From Gammaproteobacteria bacterium (GTDB lineage Bacteria > Pseudomonadota > Gammaproteobacteria > Steroidobacterales > Steroidobacteraceae): 64,000 bases of DNA. Below, piece by piece: positions 8,728 through 17,246 of this stretch (its first letter is position 1; each line of letters opens with the position of its first letter). The position numbers were made by a program, and so were the translations under genes. Under the pieces are notes generated by a model that made no database searches, was not told where the DNA came from, and saw only the letters and a list, made by a program, of their open reading frames with translations. The stretch lies in contig JABCZO010000001.1 in the NCBI GenBank assembly GCA_013289615.1, positions 1 through 64,000 on the forward strand. The letters are read 5' to 3'.

Positions 8728-8790
8728 CAAGAACTACCGCTTAACGGACTGTTTTAGCTAACTAACAGTCTTCCTCTGTTGTAGTTCTTG
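8728..8790. repeat. Nested inverted repeats upstream of the GlxA-family regulator gene
   Basis: A 63-base element with a perfect 10-bp outer inverted repeat, CAAGAACTAC (8728-8737) and GTAGTTCTTG (8781-8790), enclosing a perfect 7-bp inner repeat, GACTGTT (8747-8753) and AACAGTC (8764-8770), whose loop contains TAGCTA. It lies between the permease stop codon and the regulator start. It could fold as a long hairpin in RNA (terminator or leader) or act as an operator in DNA. No T-tract follows. Confidence 0.7.
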
Positions 8791-8807
8791 CATCGCTCGA
8801 TTTCTTC

Positions 8808-9908
8808 ATGGATTATAGCCGCGTCGGGGGGTCAATAATATTGAGCGGCTATTCAATGCCCCAACCGGCGGGTATTCAGTCAGCAGACAGCGCGCCTCAC
8901 GGCGCGCGTACGCCACTGCGTGTCGGCGTCATCCTGGCGGATCATTTCACGCTGTCGGCCTTCGCCGTGTTCATCGATCATCTGCGCCTGGCCGCAGACG
9001 AAGGCGATCGCAGCCGGCCGATGCACGTTCAATGGGCGGTCATGTCCGCGGCGCGCGAGTCGGTCCTCGCCAGCTGCGGCGTCAAGGTCGAGCCGACCAG
9101 CGAATTCCTGGCGCCCGAATCGCTCGACTACCTGATCGTGGTCGGTGGCATCCTGCATGCCGGCCCGCAGATCGATGAGGCCACGACGCGCTATCTGCGC
9201 GAGGTGGCGGCCGCTCGCGTTCCGCTGATTGGCGTGTGTACCGGCAGCTTCGTGCTGTGTCGTGCCGGCCTGATGAAAGGCCGGCGCACCTGTGTCAGCT
9301 GGTATCACTACCAGGACTTTCTGGAGGCCTTTCCCGATCATGAGGTGGTGGCGGACCGGCTGTTCCTGGCCGACGGGCCGCGCATCACCTGCGCCGGCGG
9401 CGCCGGCGCCGCCGCTCTCGCCACCTGGCTGATCGAGCGACACCTGGGCCGCGCGGTCGCCCAGAAGGCCAGCCAGGTGCTGTTGTTCGAGCGTCCCCGA
9501 TCCGGCAGCGAGGCGCAACCGCACCCACCGCTACCCGAGACGGTGCGCGAACCGCGGGTACGGCGCGCATTGCTGCTGATGGAACAAAATCTGGCGCGCC
9601 CGGTGGCCATCGCCACCATCGCCCAGGAGCTCGGCGTATCGGTGCGACAGCTCGAGCGATTGTGCCGCGAGCAGGTCGGCGTCGCTCCGGCCACGCTGTA
9701 TCGTCAGCTTCGGATGCGCTATGCGCACTGGCTGATCGAGAACACCGACCGCTCGGTGACTGAAATTGCGATCGAGGCTGGCTTTGCCGATTGCGCGCAT
9801 TTCTCGCGCCAGTTCAAGGACGCCTACGGCCTGTCGCCGTCGACGCGCCGGCTGCAGCCGGCGCGCACGATGCTGGGTGAAGCCGCCGGCGCGCGCGTGT
9901 TCGAGTGA
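8808..9908 (+). CDS. GlxA-family (DJ-1/PfpI plus AraC HTH) regulator, CdhR-like
   Basis: A 366-residue regulator with a DJ-1/PfpI-like domain (roughly residues 38-200; nucleophile-elbow-like GVCTGSFVLCRAG) and a C-terminal AraC-type double HTH (about 260-345; 'LGVSVRQLERLCREQVG' and 'ITEIA'-like 'VTEIAIEAGFADCAHFSRQF'). This is the architecture of CdhR, GbdR and ArgR-type activators of choline, carnitine and arginine catabolism. With the carnitine dehydrogenase operon nearby, a CdhR-like role sensing carnitine or a derivative is the best inference. ATG 8808 lacks a good ribosome site; ATG 8856 is a possible alternative. It follows the NCS1 gene after a 125-base gap holding nested inverted repeats. 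Confidence 0.82.
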   Translation: MDYSRVGGSIILSGYSMPQPAGIQSADSAPHGARTPLRVGVILADHFTLSAFAVFIDHLRLAADEGDRSRPMHVQWAVMSAARESVLASCGVKVEPTSEFLAPESLDYLIVVGGILHAGPQIDEATTRYLREVAAARVPLIGVCTGSFVLCRAGLMKGRRTCVSWYHYQDFLEAFPDHEVVADRLFLADGPRITCAGGAGAAALATWLIERHLGRAVAQKASQVLLFERPRSGSEAQPHPPLPETVREPRVRRALLLMEQNLARPVAIATIAQELGVSVRQLERLCREQVGVAPATLYRQLRMRYAHWLIENTDRSVTEIAIEAGFADCAHFSRQFKDAYGLSPSTRRLQPARTMLGEAAGARVFE

Positions 9909-10086
9909 GCGCGCACGCCGGATCCCATGCCCAGCCGCCGCCAACCCACCGCCGCTCGCTCACAAATCCAATGACGCGTCCGTTCAATCGTGCGCCCACA
10001 GCGTTGTATCTAATGAGCCGCAGTCGATGCCAGCCGCGCGCACCGGCACGGCCGTGCTGCACAACAGGTTCCAGGGGGAGCAAGCA

Positions 10087-12792
10087 ATGAATTCGAAGAT
10101 CTCATATGCGGTAGCGGCCATCCTGGGGGGCGCGTCGTTCGCAGCCGTCGCCGCCGAAACGGCGACCGACACCGCCGAGGTGGGCACCGACATGCTCGCC
10201 GAGATCACCGTCACCGCGCAGCGCCGCACGCAGAACATCCAGGACGTGCCGATCTCGATGCAGGCCCTCACCGCGGAGACCCTGCAGCAACTCAACGTCA
10301 CGACGTTCGACGACTACATCAAGGATCTGCCGAACGTTACGGCGGCGAGCAACGGGCCGGGCCAGAACGAGGTTTTCATGCGCGGCCTGAGTGCCGGTTC
10401 GCAACCCAGCCAGGGCAGCGCTTCGACAGGCTTGTGGCCGAACGTCGCCATCTACCTGGATAATCAATCCGGGCAGCTACCGAATCGCAACCTCGACATC
10501 TATGCCGCCGACATGAATCGCATCGAGGTTCTGGAAGGCCCGCAGGGGACGCTGTTCGGTGCCGGCGCCGAGGCCGGCGTGATCCGCTACATCACCAACG
10601 AACCCAAGCTCGACGTGACGGAGGGGAGCGTCAAAGGCGGCTACGGATGGACCGCTCACGGAGATCCGAATGACAACGTGACGGCGGTCCTGAACCTGCC
10701 GCTGATCACCAACACCCTGGCCGTGCGTGGGGTGGTCTACTACGACAAGCGTGGCGGCTACATCGACAACGTGCCCGCGACGTTCACACGCAAGGACACC
10801 GATATCGGTATCCCCTATGCCAACTATCCCGCCGTCGGCGGAGCATGCCCGGATGGCGGCGCGAACAACGGCTATTGCGTGCCGCCCGGAAGCCTGACCC
10901 TCAGAAACGGTGCGGTGGTTGCCAATGGCATCAACCCGGTGACCTACGAGGGCGGGCGCGTCGAGGCGCTATACAAGTTCAACGAAGACTGGAACGTGCT
11001 GATCAGCCAGTCATACCAGGACATGGACTCGCGCGGCGTGTTCTATCAGCAGCCCAATGCCTCCGACGGTGCGCCGCTGCAGCCCCTCGAGGTCACGCTG
11101 TTCAACCCCTCGTATGACAAGGACAGATTCGAGAGCACAGCGTGGACGGTGAATGGCAGATTCGGCGCTCTGAAAGCCGTCTACACCGGTGGCTACCTGG
11201 TACGCAATGTCGAGCAGGCCAGCGACTACACCAATTACGCGCGCGGCGTGTATGCCGATTACTATCAGTGCTATGGTCCGGGAAGCTACACCCCGACCCT
11301 CAAGTCAAAATGCTTCTCGCCGAGCGCCGTCTGGCACTCAGTCGAACGCAATACGCATCAGCAGCACGAGTTTCGCCTGAGCACGCCGGACGAGTGGCGC
11401 TTGCGCGCCATCGGCGGCGTGTTTTGGGAGAACAATACCCTGTACGACCAGACCGGCTGGGGTTACAAGACCGTGCCTTCGTGCACGGCCACCCCGCCGG
11501 CGGCCGGGGCCGGATGTTTCTCGGACATCGGCACGTTCCCCGGCTCGACCGTCGTGTATCCCGGTGTTCAACCCGCTCCCACGTCCTTCTATCAGGACAC
11601 GGTGCGCACCACCAAGCAGACCGCTTTCTTTGCCTCGGCGGATTTCGACCTGATTCCGAAGGTCCTGACGATAACGGCGGGCACGCGCCATTACCGCTTC
11701 GACACCAGTTCGGAAGGCAGCGTCCTGGGCAGTTTTTACTGCTTCGGGACCGGGGTCATTCCCGGTGGCTGCCACGTCACCAGCCCGATACCCTCTAGTT
11801 ACAACCTCAACGCGGCGAATCTCAGGGACAGCGAGTCCGGTTTCAAGAGCCGCGCGAATCTGACCTGGCACATCATGCCGGATGTAATGGTCTATTACAC
11901 GTTCTCGCAGGGCTTTCGTCCGGGCGGCTTCAACCAGAACGGCGGTGCGCCGCATGCCTTCGTTGAGACCGCAGCCGGCGGCCCGCTGCAGCCGCAGTAC
12001 CTGATCCCCAAGTCGTACACCTCCGACAAACTGACGAACAGCGAAATCGGCTGGAAGACGGAATTCTTCAACCATCGCCTGCAGTGGAACGGAGCCCTGT
12101 ACCAGGAGAACTGGGACAATGTTCAGGTCGCCTTCTTCGACCCCGGGGTGGTCGGCAACATTTTCTTCAACACCAACGGTCAGAACTTCCTGATCAGGGG
12201 CATTGAAACCTCATTGGTGGCCCGGGTCACCACCGGGCTGACGCTGCAGGGTGCGGCATCCTGGAACCAGAGCCGGCAGACGAATTCGCCGGTGCTGACC
12301 AACAACAATCCGGCAAGCCCGAACTTCGGCAAGCCGATCACGTCCGCCTGCCGGGACTGGGGTCCCGTCATCGGCACCTACGGTGGCTGCGCTGCGGTTG
12401 TCAACCCGTTCGGCCCGATTGGCTCCCCGAGCGCCGATGCGCCGCCGATCCAGTTCAGCCTGCGCGCCCGCTACGAGTGGACCATCGCCGGATACACCCC
12501 TTTCGTTCAATTCAACGCCACCCATCAGGGCATTTCGTTCACGCAGGCGGGTGCGAATCCTTTACAGGGACCCGGAGCCATCAGCACCGGCCGGTTGCGG
12601 TTCGAGAACCCCGCGTACTCGACCTACGACGCGTCATTCGGCGTCGCCAAGGGTCCCTGGTACGTGACCGTGTTCGGTGAGAACCTCGCCAATTCGAACG
12701 CCAGCGTGTTCGTGAGCACCGATCAGTTCATCGTCGCGCAGACGCCGCTGCGACCGCGGGTCCTGGGAGTTACGGTTGGCTATAATTTTTAA
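10087..12792 (+). CDS. TonB-dependent outer-membrane receptor
   Basis: The track frame opens at 9766, but ATG 10087 has a GGGGGAG ribosome site and starts directly with a signal peptide (MNSKISYAVAAILGGASFAAVAAE), giving 901 residues. The mature N-terminus has a TonB-box-like 'LAEITVTAQRRTQNIQDVPISM' stretch followed by the plug domain with 'VLEGPQGTLFGAGAEAG'. The rest is a beta-barrel with the terminal 'GVTVGYNF' ending in Phe. It belongs to the large receptor group of sphingomonads and related gammaproteobacteria. The substrate is unknown. It sits between a GlxA regulator and a TPR-sulfotransferase, a frequent partner of such receptors. Confidence 0.93.
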   Translation: MNSKISYAVAAILGGASFAAVAAETATDTAEVGTDMLAEITVTAQRRTQNIQDVPISMQALTAETLQQLNVTTFDDYIKDLPNVTAASNGPGQNEVFMRGLSAGSQPSQGSASTGLWPNVAIYLDNQSGQLPNRNLDIYAADMNRIEVLEGPQGTLFGAGAEAGVIRYITNEPKLDVTEGSVKGGYGWTAHGDPNDNVTAVLNLPLITNTLAVRGVVYYDKRGGYIDNVPATFTRKDTDIGIPYANYPAVGGACPDGGANNGYCVPPGSLTLRNGAVVANGINPVTYEGGRVEALYKFNEDWNVLISQSYQDMDSRGVFYQQPNASDGAPLQPLEVTLFNPSYDKDRFESTAWTVNGRFGALKAVYTGGYLVRNVEQASDYTNYARGVYADYYQCYGPGSYTPTLKSKCFSPSAVWHSVERNTHQQHEFRLSTPDEWRLRAIGGVFWENNTLYDQTGWGYKTVPSCTATPPAAGAGCFSDIGTFPGSTVVYPGVQPAPTSFYQDTVRTTKQTAFFASADFDLIPKVLTITAGTRHYRFDTSSEGSVLGSFYCFGTGVIPGGCHVTSPIPSSYNLNAANLRDSESGFKSRANLTWHIMPDVMVYYTFSQGFRPGGFNQNGGAPHAFVETAAGGPLQPQYLIPKSYTSDKLTNSEIGWKTEFFNHRLQWNGALYQENWDNVQVAFFDPGVVGNIFFNTNGQNFLIRGIETSLVARVTTGLTLQGAASWNQSRQTNSPVLTNNNPASPNFGKPITSACRDWGPVIGTYGGCAAVVNPFGPIGSPSADAPPIQFSLRARYEWTIAGYTPFVQFNATHQGISFTQAGANPLQGPGAISTGRLRFENPAYSTYDASFGVAKGPWYVTVFGENLANSNASVFVSTDQFIVAQTPLRPRVLGVTVGYNF

Positions 12793-12822
12793 GCACTGAG
12801 TTTCCGCCGGCCTGAGCATCAC

Positions 12823-12841
12823 GCGCCGCCGTGCGCGGCGC
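12823..12841 (+). terminator. GC-rich hairpin after the TonB-dependent receptor gene
   Basis: A perfect 7-bp stem, GCGCCGC/GCGGCGC with a 5-nt loop, lies 30 bases past the receptor stop codon. A second palindrome (GGCGCGCC) follows. No T-tract is present, so termination activity is only suggested by position and stem strength. Confidence 0.4.
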
Positions 12842-12905
12842 AAAGCGGCGCGCCCGTCCGGTATCTTCGGGTGCATGATACCCCCGTGCCCATCTCTATC
12901 GATCT

Positions 12906-14906
12906 ATGAACCAACCCTCGGCCGTCGATCCCGAGGTCCAGCGTATGGGCGAGCTCATGCAGGAGCACCGCTTCGCCGACGTCCTGCGGGCGGCCGATGC
13001 CTTGCTCCTCACGGCCCCTGAGAATCGTGACGTTCTCTATCTGCGCGCGGTGGCGCAACGCAGGCTCGGCGATATCCCTGCGGCGCTTGCCACGCTCGCC
13101 GGACTCGAGCAAATGCATCCGCGCTTCAGCCGCCTCTACCAGGAGCGCGGCCATTGCTTCGTCGCGCTGCGGCAGGCACCGGCCGCGATCGAGGCCTTTG
13201 TGCGCGGCGTGCACATCAATCCCGCGTTGCCAGCCAGCTGGAGCATGCTCGAGGGCCTGTACCGCATGATCGGGCAGACTGATAACGCTGCGGCCGCCGC
13301 CGCGCACGTCGCGAAACTCAAGACACTGCCTTCCGACGTGGTGACGGCCACTGCGCTGTTCATGGACGGCGAACTGGCGCAGGCCGAGCAGCTGATTCGC
13401 GCATTTCTGCTCAAGCATGGTCACCACGTCGAGGCCATGCGCCTGCTGGCGCGCATTGGCATCGAGCGCGACGTTCTCGACGACGCCCAACTTCTACTGG
13501 AGGGGGTGCTCGACCTGGTGCCCGAATATCACCCCGCCCGATTCGACTACGCGCAGGTGCTGAGCAAGCGCCACATGCACCAACGGGCGCGGGAGCAAGT
13601 CGAGAAGCTGCTCGAAGTCGATCCCACCGACCGCAACTACCGCACGCTCTATGCGGTGACACTCGTGGGTCTCGGCCTGCATGAGCGCGCCATCGAGCTC
13701 TACCGGGAACTATTGCCGGGAGCGCAACAGCCGGCTGAGTTGCACCTGTCGATCGCGCATGCGCTCAAGACGCTCGGGCATCGCGCCGAAGCCGTCGCCG
13801 AGTACCGCGTGGCAGCGGCGATCGGCGGCGGCAATGGCGATGCCTATTGGAGTCTGGCGAATCTTAAGACCTACCGCTTCGAGGAGGAGGAGTTGAGGCA
13901 GATGCGTGCCGCGGAAGCGGCAACCACCACGTCCGTCGTGGATCGCTACCATCTGTGTTTTGCTCTCGGCAAGGCGCTCGAAGACCGGCAGCAATATGAA
14001 GCGTCCTATGAGTACTACGCCCGCGGCAACGCGCTCAAACGCTCCACCAGCCGCTACCGGCCGGAGATCTTCGAACTCAACACTCGGCTGCAGATCGAGG
14101 TCTGTACGCCTGCCCTGTTCGATCGCAACAAGGATGGCGGCGCCGGCGCCGCGGACCCCATATTCATCGTCGGCCTACCACGCTCGGGCTCGACACTGCT
14201 CGAGCAGATTCTCGCATCCCACTCCGCGGTCGAAGGCACCCAGGAACTCGCCGATATTGCGCGCATCGTGATGGACCTGCAGGGCCGTGGCCGTGACGCG
14301 CAGCGCGGTGACCCGCGATATCCGGCCGTACTGGTGCAGATGCGTGCCGAGGATTATCGCCGCCTCGGCGAGAAGTATCTGAGCGATACACGTGTCTACC
14401 GAAGCGGCAAAGCGCGCTTCATCGATAAGATGCCGAACAACTTCCGGCACGTGGGACTCATCCACCTGATGTTACCCAACGCGAAGATCATCGACGGGCG
14501 ACGCGAGCCGATGGCCTGTTGTTTCGGCAATTTCAAACAGCTGTTTGCTCACGGCCAGGAATTTGCCTACAGCATCGACGACATCGCGCGCTACTACCGC
14601 ACCTACCTCGAGCTCATGCAACATTGGGATGCCGTGCTGCCTGGGCGCGTGCTGCGCGTGCAGCACGAAGACGTGGTGAATGACCTGGAAGGCAATGTCC
14701 GTCGATTGCTTGATTATTGTGAGCTGGAGTTTGAACCCGCTTGCGTCGAGTTCCACAAGACCGAACGCAGCGTGCGTACGGCCAGTTCCGAGCAAGTCCG
14801 CCAGCCGATCTATCGCGAGGGTCTGGATCAATGGCGTCACTACGAACCCTGGTTGGGACGCTTGCGCGAGGCCCTCGGCGATGCGCTCACGCGCTACCGC
14901 GACTAG
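12906..14906 (+). CDS. TPR-repeat sulfotransferase-family protein
   Basis: A 666-residue protein with two parts. The first 400 residues or so are TPR-like helical pairs (for example 'ALATLAGLEQMHPRFSRLYQERGHCFVALRQ'). The C-terminal part is a PAPS-dependent sulfotransferase domain with the 5'-phosphosulfate-binding loop PRSGSTLLEQ (near residues 424-433) and a later RREPMACC-type segment. Members transfer sulfate from PAPS to a carbohydrate, lipid or protein; the acceptor here is unknown. No signal peptide is visible. It follows the TonB receptor by 113 bases in the same direction, a recurrent gene pair in sphingomonads and Steroidobacter-like bacteria by my recollection. Confidence 0.88.
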   Translation: MNQPSAVDPEVQRMGELMQEHRFADVLRAADALLLTAPENRDVLYLRAVAQRRLGDIPAALATLAGLEQMHPRFSRLYQERGHCFVALRQAPAAIEAFVRGVHINPALPASWSMLEGLYRMIGQTDNAAAAAAHVAKLKTLPSDVVTATALFMDGELAQAEQLIRAFLLKHGHHVEAMRLLARIGIERDVLDDAQLLLEGVLDLVPEYHPARFDYAQVLSKRHMHQRAREQVEKLLEVDPTDRNYRTLYAVTLVGLGLHERAIELYRELLPGAQQPAELHLSIAHALKTLGHRAEAVAEYRVAAAIGGGNGDAYWSLANLKTYRFEEEELRQMRAAEAATTTSVVDRYHLCFALGKALEDRQQYEASYEYYARGNALKRSTSRYRPEIFELNTRLQIEVCTPALFDRNKDGGAGAADPIFIVGLPRSGSTLLEQILASHSAVEGTQELADIARIVMDLQGRGRDAQRGDPRYPAVLVQMRAEDYRRLGEKYLSDTRVYRSGKARFIDKMPNNFRHVGLIHLMLPNAKIIDGRREPMACCFGNFKQLFAHGQEFAYSIDDIARYYRTYLELMQHWDAVLPGRVLRVQHEDVVNDLEGNVRRLLDYCELEFEPACVEFHKTERSVRTASSEQVRQPIYREGLDQWRHYEPWLGRLREALGDALTRYRD

Positions 14907-14991
14907 ACCCCAGCGAGTCGGCCTGCGCTCCGTGCCTTGTGGCGCAGATCGCGCACAGGTTAACCGCGCGCACGCTGGGCTTTGCGCCCGC

Positions 14992-17121
14992 TCAGGCAAC
15001 CAGCGCGAACAGTACCAGCGAGCGTGCGCTGATCGCATAGCCGGTACCGCTGGCAACAGTGCGTGCCGCGGCGTCGGTTGCGGTGACGTTGGTATCGAGC
15101 AGCAGCGCCCAATGATCGCCGCCGGTGCACACCGGCAGGATATATTCCACCGCCTCGTGATGCGCGTTGAGCGCCAGCAGCATGGTGGCCTCGGTGCCGC
15201 GCTGACGCAGTCCCGTGGGTCGCGCGCGGCCATCCAACAGCATGCCAAAGCAGTGCATGCTGCCGTCGTGCCAGTCCTCGGTGCGCATCTCGTTGCCCGA
15301 GGCATTGACCCAGGTGAGATCCTTGACCTCGAGTTCCTCGTCGTAGGCGCCGGTCAGGAAGCGGTTGCGGCGCAGGATCGGGTAGCGCATCCGCAGCCCC
15401 GTCGTCGTCTGCACGAAACGCAGCAGGGACTGGTTGGTCTCGGCAAGCCTCCAGTCCAGCCAGCTGATCTCATTGTCCTGGCAATAGGCGTTGTTATTGC
15501 CATGCTGCGTGCGGCCGAACTCGTCCCCGGCCAGCAGCATCGGCGTGCCCTGGGACAGCAGCAGCGTGGCCAGAAAGTTTCGTAGCTGGCGTTCGCGCAG
15601 CGCCAGGATGGCCGGATCGTCGCTCGGGCCTTCGGCGCCGCAATTCCATGAGCGATTGTCGTTGCTGCCGTCCTGATTGTTCTCACCGTTGGCCTCGTTA
15701 TGCTTGTCGTTGTAGCTCACCACGTCCATCAGCGTGAAGCCGTCGTGTGCGGTGACGAAATTCACGCAGGCCGAGGGCCTGCGCCCGAGGCGATTGAATA
15801 TATCGGCGGAGGCGCACAGGCGCTGCGCCAGGTCGCCGGCGCTGGCCTCGCCCTTCCAGAAATCGCGCGTGGTGTCGCGGTAGCGATCATTCCATTCCGC
15901 CCAGCCGGGCGGAAAGGCGCCCACCTGGTAGCCTCCCGGCCCTACGTCCCACGGCTCGGCGATCAGCTTGACGCTGCGCAGGACCGGGTCCTGGTGGCAG
16001 GCCTTCAGAAAGCCACTCTGGTTGTCGAAGCCGCCCGGCTCGCGCGCCAGGATGGTTCCGAGGTCGAAACGAAAGCCATCCACGTGCAGCTCGTTGACCC
16101 AATAACGCAGGCTGTCGGTCACCATCTGGATCACGGCCGGGTGCGACAGGTTCAGCGTGTTGCCGGTACCGGTGTCGTTGACGTAGTAGCGCTTCTCGTC
16201 GCCCATCAGGCGGTAATAGGTCGCATTGTCGATGCCCTTGAACGACAGCGTCGGCCCGTGCTCGTTGCCCTCCGCGGTATGGTTGTAGACCACATCCAGC
16301 AGCACTTCCAGCCCGGCGTCATGGAAGCGGGCGACCATCTCCTTGAACTCGCGCAGGCACTGTTCGGGCTCGGACGCATAGCGCGGGTCGGGAGCGAAGA
16401 ATCCAATGCTGTTGTAGCCCCAATAGTTCTTCAGCCCGCGCTCCAGCAGGTGACTGTCGTCGATGAAGGTATGGATCGGCAGCAGCTCGATCGATGTGAC
16501 GCCGAGCGATTTGACGTAGTGGACCACCTCCTGGGTTCCCAGGCCCGCATAGGTGCCGCGTCGTGCCGGTGGTACCTGCGGATGCAACCTGGTAAAGCCA
16601 CGTACGTGCGCTTCATAGATGATGGTCTGGTCCCAGGGCACACCGCGCGAGCGTGGCTGCCCGTGCCAGTCAAAATTCGGATCCACCACCACGCACTTGG
16701 GCATGAACGGCGCGCTGTCGCGCTCATCAAAGCTCAGGTCATCGCCGTCGGCACCGATGCTGTAGCCAAAGCAGGCAGGATCCCATTGCAGGCGGCCGGT
16801 GTGACCGCGCGCGTACGGCTCCAGCAGCAGCTTGTTGGGGTTAAAGCGATGACCGGCAGCGGGCTCGTACGGACCGTGCACGCGCAGGCCGTAGACGTCG
16901 CTCGGATTGACGTCGGGCAGATAGCCATGCCAGATCTCGTCGGTGTACTCGGGCAATGCAATGCGCTCGAGTTCGGTGTCGCCGTTGCGGTCGAACAGGC
17001 AGATCTCCACCTTGCTGGCGTGGGCGGAGAAGACCGCGAAGTTGGTCCCCTTGCCATCCCAGATCGCTCCCTGTGCGGCGGGGCTGCCTTCCCTGACTCG
17101 ACTCGCCCTGCTCGCTGCCAT
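14992..17121 (-). CDS. glgX: Glycogen debranching protein GlgX (GH13)
   Basis: A 709-residue isoamylase-type GH13 enzyme with an N-terminal CBM48-like domain ('GTNFAVFSAHASKVEICLFD') and a TIM barrel carrying the catalytic set: 'GFRFDLGTIL' (nucleophile Asp), 'LIAEPWD' (acid/base Glu) and 'FVTAHDGFTL' (transition-state Asp). It hydrolyses alpha-1,6 branch linkages left on glycogen after phosphorolysis. The size matches the family. No other glycogen gene is adjacent: upstream is a convergent sulfotransferase and next to it lies choline dehydrogenase on the same strand, separated by a 125-base gap. The GH15 glucoamylase at 62.5 kb is the only other alpha-glucan enzyme in the window. Confidence 0.93.
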   Translation of the reverse strand: MAASRASRVREGSPAAQGAIWDGKGTNFAVFSAHASKVEICLFDRNGDTELERIALPEYTDEIWHGYLPDVNPSDVYGLRVHGPYEPAAGHRFNPNKLLLEPYARGHTGRLQWDPACFGYSIGADGDDLSFDERDSAPFMPKCVVVDPNFDWHGQPRSRGVPWDQTIIYEAHVRGFTRLHPQVPPARRGTYAGLGTQEVVHYVKSLGVTSIELLPIHTFIDDSHLLERGLKNYWGYNSIGFFAPDPRYASEPEQCLREFKEMVARFHDAGLEVLLDVVYNHTAEGNEHGPTLSFKGIDNATYYRLMGDEKRYYVNDTGTGNTLNLSHPAVIQMVTDSLRYWVNELHVDGFRFDLGTILAREPGGFDNQSGFLKACHQDPVLRSVKLIAEPWDVGPGGYQVGAFPPGWAEWNDRYRDTTRDFWKGEASAGDLAQRLCASADIFNRLGRRPSACVNFVTAHDGFTLMDVVSYNDKHNEANGENNQDGSNDNRSWNCGAEGPSDDPAILALRERQLRNFLATLLLSQGTPMLLAGDEFGRTQHGNNNAYCQDNEISWLDWRLAETNQSLLRFVQTTTGLRMRYPILRRNRFLTGAYDEELEVKDLTWVNASGNEMRTEDWHDGSMHCFGMLLDGRARPTGLRQRGTEATMLLALNAHHEAVEYILPVCTGGDHWALLLDTNVTATDAAARTVASGTGYAISARSLVLFALVA

Positions 17122-17246
17122 TCGTGCCTCCCGGTGCCGGCGCTAGCCTTGCACGGGCGGCTCGATGGCGTCACCGACCCGGCTCCGACAATCGCACCGG
17201 AAACGTCCGACACGCGAATCCGCGGCCGCATCGCCTGCGGCCAGAG

